NCBI GenBank assembly: GCA_958295865.1
Contig: CATQHF010000001.1
Coordinates: forward strand, 558,001-622,000
Length of the DNA: 64,000 bases
Direction: 5' to 3'
From: an uncultured Dehalococcoidia bacterium
Lineage (GTDB): Bacteria > Chloroflexota > Dehalococcoidia > Lucifugimonadales > JADFKI01
Shown here: positions 16,136 to 23,198 of the stretch, piece by piece
How positions within the stretch are numbered: the first letter of the stretch is position 1
Layout: every line of letters starts with the position of its first letter
The notes under the pieces: model-generated
What the model was told of the DNA's origin: nothing
Databases searched by the model: none
The model's input: only the letters and a program-made list of their open reading frames with translations
Program-made: the position numbers and the translations under genes

Positions 16136-16858
16136 ATGGTAGAGCCTGTGGTGTTGTACGGCAAGAGGGGAGCGGTGGCGCATATCGCGCTGAACCGCCC
16201 TGAGGTGCTGAACGCTTATAATGTGCGGATGCGCGATGAGTTGTTCGGCGCTCTGGAGGCGGTGCGCGACGACCCGGATGTGAGGGTTGCGGTGATTAGC
16301 GGCGCGGGCGAGCGGGCGTTCTGCGCGGGCGCGGACTTGACGGAGTTCGGGAGCGCGCCGTCGCAGGCGATAGCGCGGCAGGTGCGGTGGGAGCGCGACA
16401 TCTGGGGGCTGTTCGCGGGGCTGCGAAAGCCGTTGGTGGCGGCGATGCGCGGCTATGTCATCGGCTCGGGCGTGGAGATTGCGTGCTTGTGCGACATACG
16501 CATAGCCGCCGATGACGCGCAGTTCGCCATGCCGGAGGTGGCGCTGGGGATGATACCGGCGGCGGGCGGAACGCAGACGCTGCGCCGCGTCGTGGGGGCG
16601 AGCAGGGCGCTGGAGATGATCTTGTCCAACAGGCGCATGGGCGCGGAGGAGGCGCGGCGCATCGGATTGGCGCACCTGGTCGTGCCCGCGCAGTCGCTGA
16701 TGGACGAGGCGGATGTATTGGCGCAGCAGCTGGCGTCGCGTAGCGCGGGGACGCTCGCGCTTGCCAAGCAGGCGATATTGGACGGCATGGATATGCCGCT
16801 GGCGCGCGGGCTGGAGCTGGAGCGGCGGTTGGCGGGGGGATTAGGAATTAAGAATTAG
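16136..16858 (+). CDS. Enoyl-CoA hydratase/isomerase family protein, C-terminus truncated by a repeat
   Basis: Crotonase fold, 240 residues. Seen: HIALNRPEVLNAYN near 17-30, AFCAGADLTEFG near 63 (oxyanion hole), AMRGYVIGSGVEIACLCD near 102-119 (second oxyanion hole), and PEVALGMIPAAGGTQ near 133-147, where the acid/base Glu residues normally sit. Family members usually have 255-265 residues and end with an EGxxAFxEKRxPxF-like segment. Here that segment is missing: after LELERRLAGG the frame enters a dispersed repeat and the last codons GLGIKN and the stop come from repeat sequence. May be less active, or a decaying gene. Confidence 0.88.
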   Translation: MVEPVVLYGKRGAVAHIALNRPEVLNAYNVRMRDELFGALEAVRDDPDVRVAVISGAGERAFCAGADLTEFGSAPSQAIARQVRWERDIWGLFAGLRKPLVAAMRGYVIGSGVEIACLCDIRIAADDAQFAMPEVALGMIPAAGGTQTLRRVVGASRALEMILSNRRMGAEEARRIGLAHLVVPAQSLMDEADVLAQQLASRSAGTLALAKQAILDGMDMPLARGLELERRLAGGLGIKN

Positions 16859-17098
16859 GAATTAAGAATTGAGTTGTGTTGAGGGTTGAGGTGCGATGTT
16901 TCGCAGCCTGATGGCAACCGCAGTTTGGGGCGGTTGCTGGAGGTTGTGTGTTCCGGCGGATTAGGATTTTTGATTCCTCACGCTGTTCGGAATGACAGAG
17001 AAAATTGCTGCGGTGTGTTTGGGATGGTGGCATTTTAGGCACTGGATTCCTGCCCCTGTTTTCGCAGGGGTGATGTTCTTTCGCAGGAATGACGGGGT
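16837..17098. repeat. Composite repeat, copy 1 (AATTAAGAATT to family B to family A)
   Basis: Begins with GGATTAGGAATTAAGAATT units inside the 3' end of the enoyl-CoA hydratase gene. It continues through GATGTTTCGCAGCCTGATGG and GGATTTTTGATTCCTCACGC and an AAATTGCTGCGGTGTGTTTG stretch, and ends in a family A palindrome at about 17043-17095. The same order of modules recurs at 17204-17451 and 18601-18838, and in shorter form three times in tandem at 38174-38621. Confidence 0.8.
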
Positions 17099-17149
17099 GA
17101 AAAGTCTAAATGTCCACAGAGCCTAGTACAGGTTTAGCCGTCGATGGGC

Positions 17150-17203
17150 GGGCGTTTTTGCCCCCATCCTAACCTTCCCCCAAAGGGGGAAGGGACTTTC
17201 TCC
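17150..17203. repeat. Repeat, family C (CCTTCCCCCAAAGGGGGAAGG)
   Basis: CCCCCATCCTAACC followed by the palindrome CTTCCCCCAAAGGGGGAAG at about 17173-17193. The same unit occurs near 18560, 34673 and 34741, and in variant form near 57087 and 61158. Confidence 0.75.
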
Positions 17204-17495
17204 AATTAAGAATTGGGTTGGGGTTTAGGCTTGGTATGCGATGTTTCGTGGTCTGGTGGCAACCGATACCGAGGTTCGAGGGCGGTTGCTAAAGGCATAG
17301 GTGTTTGGCAGATTGGGATTTTTGATTCCTCACTGCGTTCGGAATGACAGGGGAAATTGCTGCGGTGTGTTTGGGATGGCGCATTATTGGAGGCACTGGA
17401 TTCCTGCCCCTGCTTTCGCAGGGGTGACTTTCTTTCGCAGGAATGACGGGGTGGAGTGTTCGGAGGGTGGTTCGACAGGCTCACCACGAACGAAA
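17204..17495. repeat. Composite repeat, copy 2, with GTTCGACAGG element
   Basis: AATTAAGAATTGGG start, GATGTTTCGTGGTCTGGTGG, GGATTTTTGATTCCTCACTG, AAATTGCTGCGGTG and a terminal family A palindrome (about 17396-17446), followed by GGTTCGACAGGCTCACCACG at about 17468. No gene is supported between 16859 and 17551. Confidence 0.8.
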
Positions 17496-17551
17496 AGGGA
17501 AGTGGTCGGGGTGTTTATGTCGCTGCCATCCAATACCTACCCCTGCCTTTG

Positions 17552-18364
17552 TCAGCGGAAGGGTGGGTGGCGTTCGGGGCGGCGGGGCTTTTTGTTGCCG
17601 GGCAGGTGGCTTATCTCTGATAGGTAGTCGGTGTGTCCCTGGGAGATTTGCCTTGCGCTTTCGGCTGCTTTCTCTTCTATTCGCTCTGCTTCGGCTACTT
17701 CTTTCATGTGCGCTTCGGATACGGGCGCGTGGCTCTCGACTACCGCCGGGTGGTCTTCATCCAGGTCGCGGCAGGCGCAGATGCAATCTGGGTGGCAGGG
17801 GGAGTAGTAGGACATGAACTCCGGGTCGGGGGTGGAGGGGTTGCCGAATCCCCAGCTGAGCAGGACTTTCGCGGCTTCTATCCTGTCCCTTGGCTTGGCG
17901 TCGCGGTCGCGTCCTTCCAGCACTTCGTTGAGTATTCTGACTATGCTTGCGCCTTCGCCGGTCTCAACGCGGATGCGGGCGACTAGCTTTTTGTTCAGCC
18001 TTTCGTGTTCGGGGCTGACTGCTTGCGTGGGGCCGTTTTCTGAATGCCTATCTTCCTTCTGTGCCTGCCGTTCCATCTTGGAACTGAGGCTGTTGATGAG
18101 GGCTTCGGCTTCTTGGAAGCCGAGCTTGAGCAGCAGGCGGGCGGCTTGGAGTCTGTGGTGAGGCGTCCCATCTTGGTCGTCGCCGTTCATGATGGAGACG
18201 ATGTTGCGTATGATGGTTCTGCCGTTGTCGGTTTCTTGGTGGACTAGGTGCTGGAGGTGCTCGACGGCGGTCTGGCAGTGCCTGTTGTCCAGGTGGTCAT
18301 GTTGGGCATGACTGTCCTGGTTGTCCTGTTGTGCGTGCTGGTTGATGGGGGTTGGTTGGTTCAT
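17552..18364 (-). CDS. Unrecognised protein with a duplicated ~45-residue motif and a Cys cluster
   Basis: 270 residues, very rich in Gln, His, Asp and Glu at both ends. Two similar segments are seen. One near residues 48-84 contains TIIRNIVSIMNGD and HHRLQAARLLLKLGF. The other near 135-175 contains SIVRILNEVLEGR and RDRIEAAKVLLSWGFG. A Cys/His cluster, CHPDCICACRD, near 190-200 could bind a metal. The second motif ending in GFG-NP recalls DNA-packaging small subunits or HEAT-like helical pairs, but no family is recognised. Both sides of the gene are repeats. Only a weak ribosome site (GGGA) precedes the ATG. Confidence 0.65.
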   Translation of the reverse strand: MNQPTPINQHAQQDNQDSHAQHDHLDNRHCQTAVEHLQHLVHQETDNGRTIIRNIVSIMNGDDQDGTPHHRLQAARLLLKLGFQEAEALINSLSSKMERQAQKEDRHSENGPTQAVSPEHERLNKKLVARIRVETGEGASIVRILNEVLEGRDRDAKPRDRIEAAKVLLSWGFGNPSTPDPEFMSYYSPCHPDCICACRDLDEDHPAVVESHAPVSEAHMKEVAEAERIEEKAAESARQISQGHTDYLSEISHLPGNKKPRRPERHPPFR

Positions 18365-18600
18365 TGGTTTTTCCCAAGGTTTTCAGGGGTTGGGGTTTCA
18401 GATTGTCAGGGATTAGGGTGTTAGGTTGTTCGTGCTTGATATACAACTTATGTTCTTGTGGATAGTATAGGTGAGGGTTTGGGTGGTGTCAAGGGGATTT
18501 TGGGGGGATTGGGAATTGGGTTGGTATGGTTTAGCCGTTGATGGGCAGGCGTTTTCGCCCCCATCCTAACCTTCCCCCAAAGGGGGAAGGGACTTTCTTC
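18365..18600. repeat. GGTTGTCAG-type run and family C unit
   Basis: Holds TCAGGGGTTGGGGTTTCAGA-like units (about 18379-18430) just 5' of the unrecognised gene, then a family C unit at about 18559-18594. No gene is seen. A GTGGATAGTATAGG stretch near 18460 could be part of a promoter but lacks a good -35 box. Confidence 0.55.
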
Positions 18601-18885
18601 AATTAAGAATTAGGAATTAGGAATTAGGAATTGGGTTGTGTTTGGGGTTGGTGTGCGGTGTTTCGCGGTCTGAAGGCGAGACGGAGCGCTAGGGTGGTTG
18701 CTGAAAAGTTTGTGTGTTTGGTGGATTGGGATTTTTGATTCCTCACGCTGTTCGGAATGACAGAGAAAATTGCTGCGGTGTATTTGGGATGGTGTGATGT
18801 TGGAGGCTCTGGATTCCTGCTTTCGCAGGAATGACGGGGTGGCGCTCAGGAGGGTGGTTCGACAGGCTCACCACGAACGGAAAAG
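18601..18885. repeat. Composite repeat, copy 3, with GTTCGACAGG element
   Basis: Same module order as copies 1 and 2: AATTAAGAATTAGG units, a GTTTCGCGGTCTGAAGG segment, GGATTTTTGATTCCTCACGC, AAATTGCTGCGGTG, and a family A palindrome (about 18809-18838), then GGTTCGACAGGCTCACCACG near 18856. The rest of the gap to 19209 is GC-rich sequence with no supported gene. Confidence 0.8.
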
Positions 18886-19187
18886 AAGATGCTCACTGCG
18901 AACGGGAAGGGGTGGGGGTGACGGGGCGGTTGCTCTTGCGGGTGCGGGAATCGGATGGCTAATTCTTGTCGGTGGAGGGGGTGGCTGTTGTAGAATGGGG
19001 GCGCAGCGCGGCTGTGGGTTGGGATGGTTGGAGGGTTGTGCGGGTGGCATTGGGCGGACTGCGCGCAATTGGGGTTGCTGGGCTGCGCGAATGACGCTAG
19101 TTCGCTGAGCTGATATGAAGGGGACTTTGCTGTGTATGCTGAATAGCATGCGGCGGGCGCTGACGCGCACCATTAGAACATCGGTAC

Positions 19188-19196
19188 GGGGGGGGG
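19188..19196 (+). promoter_or_regulatory. Nine-G tract ahead of the glycosyltransferase gene
   Basis: A homopolymer of nine G residues ends 13 bases before the ATG at 19210. The bases between include CCCTCCC, which could pair with the G-tract and hide the ribosome site. Tracts of this length slip during replication, so spacing could vary. Confidence 0.45.
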
Positions 19197-19209
19197 TATT
19201 TCCCTCCCG

Positions 19210-21159
19210 ATGAGCGTTTCTCAGGGACGGCTGGTTCTTGCGGCGTTCGTGTGCCTGCTCGTATTATCGGCGGGGTTGCGCTTCTATGACCTGTCGGGGA
19301 ATTCTATACGGCCTGACGAAGCGGTTGCCGCCGATAATTCGAGTGGCTCCCTCTCGGAAGTAGTCCCCAATACCCGTTGCTGCAATTCATCGCCTATACT
19401 TTATCCTTTGGCGCTGTGGGCGGTGCAGAAAGTTAATGTATCCGTCTTCAGCATCCGCGTCCTTCCGGCGACGGCAAGCGTTCTGACCGTCGCCGTGATG
19501 CTCTTTTTGCTGCCGCGCCTCGGTGTTGCTCGGTGGGCAGCGTTTTTGGCTGCCCTGCTGGCGACTCTTTCCGTCCAAGCAATACGGCACGCCCAGGATG
19601 CGCGCGAATACTCCATCGATACGCTGCTTGCTACGCTGATGATAGCGGGGCTGCTGTGGTATCTGCGGGACGGACGGAAGGCTTTGCTGTGCGTTGCGCT
19701 GTTCCTTGCGCCGCTGCTTCAGTACGGATTGGTGCTGTTCGGCACTGCCGTCATTGCCGCCGCTGTGGTTCTGCCTTCCCCGACTTTGGCGGCATCGGAA
19801 TGGAACGCATACATGAGCCGGATTCCGCATTGGCTCAAGTCGCGCATCGCCTTGATTTTGCCCGCAGCGTGCTTTCTAGCGGGAAGTATCATCAGCTACT
19901 TGATGACTGTGCGCTATCAGTGGCAAGAAGGGGGCTTCGGCTCGGATGGCTATCTGTCAGCGTATTACTATCAGGGGGATTTGGGTGCGCTCCCTATCTT
20001 CGAGTTCTCGATTGATAGGATTTGGGGTTCGCTGACCTATCACTTGCCGGAGTTCGTGGCGATAGCGGCGCTTGCCGCGTTCGCGCTCTTACTTATCGCG
20101 CCATTCATCAGAAAATTGCAGGGAAATCTTCAGGTCAACGCCATCGCGGTCTTATTTGTGTTGTGCATCACGGTTTCTGTCGCTGCTGCCGTGCTGGGAA
20201 TATATCCGCTTGGGTACACTCACATTGGTATCTATCTGGGGCCGGTCATCTTTCTTACTGCCGGCGTCTCCGTCCATTGGGTAATCGATAGTCTATCCGC
20301 GCTCGTGCGCCGGGCGTGGGTGGCTCCGGCGCTTGCCGTCGTGGTCGCCGGCGCAATCGCGCTTGCCGGAGTAAGCGACATGCGGCAGAACAGTCCGTAC
20401 AAGACACATGAACATGAAAACGTCAAAGCCGTTCTTGCCGTACTGAAAGAACGGGTGCGGGAAGATGACATAGTTCACGCAGTCTGGGGGGCAGTCCCAC
20501 CCATTTGGTTCTATCAAGGAATAGAGGAAAGACAGACAAATTACTACTATGGAACCTCTTGCGGGGGCCCCAAACTGTGTTTCCGTCAGATGGCAGATTT
20601 AGTCGTTTCGCTCCCCACTGCCCCAAATAGGATTTTCTATGTCCATGACTATGACAGCACATTAATACAGGAGGAATTGGAACTGCTGGGAGGGCAAGTT
20701 TCAGTTGAGCATATCGATGTTGACGGGTATTTCAATATCGCCGTGATTGCGAACGCCAAAGAGTTCAAAGAGTCCCTGGAAACGGCGCTCCGTTCCGATT
20801 ATGAAGATTTCATATCCGGCGAACCCGTAATTCGCTCCGACTTCGACATATATCTCCGCAACGACACGCTGGCGTATGTCAGGGAGGCGTGCGACCGCGC
20901 GGACACGGAGGCGAGCTTCTTTCTGCACTTGGTTCCCGCTGATGTGGCTGACTTGCCTGACGACCGCAAGCAGCACGGCTTTGACAACCGCGACTTCAGC
21001 TTCGACGGGCGCGGCGTGATACTCGACGGCAAATGTATGGTGAGAATCCCGCTCCCGGAGTATGACATCGCCGCAGTTCGCACTGGCCAGTTCGTGATAG
21101 TGGACGGCGGCTTCGATAATCTATGGGAGGTGGAGTTCCCTTTCAATGCGGCAGAGTGA
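19210..21159 (+). CDS. Polytopic membrane glycosyltransferase (GT39/PMT-like)
   Basis: 649 residues. N-terminal TM (about 8-24), then the extracytoplasmic loop with RPDEA at 34-38, the acidic motif used by GT-C transferases, followed by about nine further hydrophobic segments to about residue 390 (for example VAIAALAAFALLLIAPFI). HAQDAREYS near 130 matches the second-loop motif of ArnT/PMT-like enzymes. The C-terminal ~250 residues form a soluble extracytoplasmic domain. Such enzymes move sugars from polyprenyl carriers to lipid or protein acceptors outside the membrane. Isolated gene, flanked by repeats; the acceptor is unknown. Confidence 0.8.
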   Translation: MSVSQGRLVLAAFVCLLVLSAGLRFYDLSGNSIRPDEAVAADNSSGSLSEVVPNTRCCNSSPILYPLALWAVQKVNVSVFSIRVLPATASVLTVAVMLFLLPRLGVARWAAFLAALLATLSVQAIRHAQDAREYSIDTLLATLMIAGLLWYLRDGRKALLCVALFLAPLLQYGLVLFGTAVIAAAVVLPSPTLAASEWNAYMSRIPHWLKSRIALILPAACFLAGSIISYLMTVRYQWQEGGFGSDGYLSAYYYQGDLGALPIFEFSIDRIWGSLTYHLPEFVAIAALAAFALLLIAPFIRKLQGNLQVNAIAVLFVLCITVSVAAAVLGIYPLGYTHIGIYLGPVIFLTAGVSVHWVIDSLSALVRRAWVAPALAVVVAGAIALAGVSDMRQNSPYKTHEHENVKAVLAVLKERVREDDIVHAVWGAVPPIWFYQGIEERQTNYYYGTSCGGPKLCFRQMADLVVSLPTAPNRIFYVHDYDSTLIQEELELLGGQVSVEHIDVDGYFNIAVIANAKEFKESLETALRSDYEDFISGEPVIRSDFDIYLRNDTLAYVREACDRADTEASFFLHLVPADVADLPDDRKQHGFDNRDFSFDGRGVILDGKCMVRIPLPEYDIAAVRTGQFVIVDGGFDNLWEVEFPFNAAE

Positions 21160-21224
21160 GGGAGCCGGCGCTATATCGTAGTGAGTGGGGGCGGTTCAGT
21201 TGAGATGGTTTTGTTGCTATACGG

Positions 21225-21285
21225 TGCTGGATTCCTGCCTCTGCTTTCGCAGGGGTGATGTTCTTTCGCGGGAATGACGGGTGAG
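21225..21285. repeat. Family A palindrome
   Basis: GGATTCCTGCCTCTGCTTTC followed by GCAGGGGTGATGTTCTTTCG and GGGAATGACGG, between the glycosyltransferase and GMC oxidoreductase genes, which converge here. Confidence 0.75.
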
Positions 21286-21319
21286 TGGGTGCGTGTAATG
21301 ACATTTGTATTTGGGCATG

Positions 21320-22849
21320 TTAGTTGGCGGATTTTATGAAGTCGGCGATGCGTTCGCCTATCATTATGGTGGTTGCGTTGGTGTTGGCGCGGGGGCAGTC
21401 GGGCATTATGGAGGCGTCGGCGATGCGTATGCCTTCGATGCCGTGAAGTTTGCCGCGCTGGTCGACGACTGCTAACGGGTCGGAGGCGGGTCCCATTTTG
21501 CAGGTGCAGGATATGTGGTGCATGGTGGAGACGGTGCGGCGAATCCAGTCGTCTAGCAGGTCGTCGGATGCCAGTTGCGCGGGCGTGGGTTCGTGGAGGC
21601 GGTCTATGATTTGGGCGAGTTCGGGGTGCTGGGTGAGGCGCTGTGTGAGGCGGACGCCGCCGCGCAGCCGCTCTCTGTCGAGGGGGTGGCTGAGGTAGTT
21701 GTAGTCGAGGACGGGCTGGGTGTTGGGGTCGGCCGATATGATGCGGAGTTCGCCGGCTGATAGCGCGAGATAGATTCCGACGGTCATTAGCAGCAGGCGC
21801 TCGTCGGAGTTGAAGCGCATGACTTTAATCATGTCGTTGCGGAGGTGGGAGTTTGGGGCGGTGTAGCGCAGGGCGACTTTTTGCGCGCCTATGCCGTCGG
21901 GCGGTATGGGGAAGTCGGGCTTGCAGCGCCAGCGCACATTTACGGCGGGGTGGTCGCGCAGGTTTTTGCCGACGCCGGGCAGGTGGCGCGCTACGGGGAT
22001 GCCGACGGCTTGGAGCGTGTCGGCGTCGCCGATGCCGGATAGCATCAGCAGATGGGGCGAACCTATCGCGCCGGCGCTGAGTACGATTTCGTCCGCTTCT
22101 ATGATGAATCGCTCGCCGCCACTCTCTACCTCGACGCCGACGGCTCGCGTGGCGTCGGGGGCGAATAGGATGCGGCGCACGGCGCAGTTGGGGCGTATGG
22201 TGAGGTTGAGGCGATGGCGCGCGGGGTTGATGTAGCCGAGGGCGGTACTCCAGCGTATGCCGTTGGGGTTGTTGAGGGCGTAGGGGCCGACGCCGCTTGC
22301 GTCGGGGTGGTTGTGGTCGGGGTTGTCGGGGAATCCGGCGGCGATGCAGGCGTTGTAGAAGGCTAGCTGGTCGGGGAGCAGGTCTTCCAGCTTGTGCCGC
22401 CTTGCGATGATGGGGCCGTCGCCGCCATGGAAGTCGTCTTGGAAGTCCATGTCGGTTTCCAGCTTGCGGTAGTAGGGCAGGACGTCCTCGAAGCGCCATT
22501 CGTCGTTGCCCATGGATGCCCAGTGGTCGAAGTCGTCGGGGATGGCGCGCAGGAAGACTTGCCCGTTGATGGCGCTGGTGCCGCCCATGACTTTGCCGCG
22601 CGGCACGTCCATGGCGGGGGCGCTATCGGTCGCCTTGCCGCTGAATAGCCAGTTGTGGCGGTCGTCTATGTTGAAGAAGTCCGCGCCGGTGCCAAGCCCG
22701 AGCTTGATGTCGTCGGGCATGCGGTCGAAGTCGGGGTAGTCCGCGCCCGCTTCTAGCAGCAGAACGGAGCGGGCGGGGTCTTCGGATAGGCGCGCGGCGA
22801 CGACTGCGCCCGCGGAGCCTCCGCCAACGATGATTGTGTCGTATCGCAT
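21320..22849 (-). CDS. GMC family FAD-dependent oxidoreductase (choline dehydrogenase-like)
   Basis: 509 residues. N-terminal dinucleotide fold TIIVGGGSAGAVVAARLSED with EAGADY (second strand Glu), the GMC signature 1 GKVMGGTSAINGQVFLR near 85-101, signature 2 GAIGSPHLLMLSGIG near 257-271, and a C-terminal MHHISCTCKMG near 442 with the catalytic His, followed by VDQRGKLHGIEGIRIADASI and NTNATTIMIGERIADFI. AGAGGTT precedes the ATG. The family oxidises primary alcohols including choline and long-chain or polyethylene glycols; the substrate is unknown. Consistent with the rich set of oxidoreductases in this window. Confidence 0.93.
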   Translation of the reverse strand: MRYDTIIVGGGSAGAVVAARLSEDPARSVLLLEAGADYPDFDRMPDDIKLGLGTGADFFNIDDRHNWLFSGKATDSAPAMDVPRGKVMGGTSAINGQVFLRAIPDDFDHWASMGNDEWRFEDVLPYYRKLETDMDFQDDFHGGDGPIIARRHKLEDLLPDQLAFYNACIAAGFPDNPDHNHPDASGVGPYALNNPNGIRWSTALGYINPARHRLNLTIRPNCAVRRILFAPDATRAVGVEVESGGERFIIEADEIVLSAGAIGSPHLLMLSGIGDADTLQAVGIPVARHLPGVGKNLRDHPAVNVRWRCKPDFPIPPDGIGAQKVALRYTAPNSHLRNDMIKVMRFNSDERLLLMTVGIYLALSAGELRIISADPNTQPVLDYNYLSHPLDRERLRGGVRLTQRLTQHPELAQIIDRLHEPTPAQLASDDLLDDWIRRTVSTMHHISCTCKMGPASDPLAVVDQRGKLHGIEGIRIADASIMPDCPRANTNATTIMIGERIADFIKSAN

Positions 22850-22959
22850 AGTGAACCTCTACTTTTTTATGGACGCGCGGGGTAGGCGTCGTTAGTGATT
22901 ATGTCATAGATGGACGGATTGGGGTTTAAGGGATTGATGCGATTTTGGCGGCGATTTGC

Positions 22960-22988
22960 TTGACAACCACCTTGCATCGTGTTACTTT
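22960..22988 (+). promoter_or_regulatory. Promoter of rpoB
   Basis: TTGACA (perfect -35) at 22960-22965, 17-base spacer, TACTTT at 22983-22988. Transcription from here gives a leader of about 205 bases before the rpoB ATG. The leader has near-direct repeats GACGCTGACGGC/GACGCTAACGGC near 23134-23160. This accounts for the gap 22850-23198, where no gene is seen. Confidence 0.65.
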
Positions 22989-23198
22989 AATGGTGTTAAA
23001 TTATGTGCCTTTTCACTATGGCGTATTCTCGATTGAACACATCCCATCTCGGTCGAGTTGCGCCTTTTTCGTTCCCTCGTATATCTCCCCATCATCGGCG
23101 TTTTGGGACACGGTAGCGCCGGCGGTTATCGACAGACGCTGACGGCAGACGCTAACGGCGATCACTAATATCAGGCACTTTGCTAGGAGTGTGAGTGT

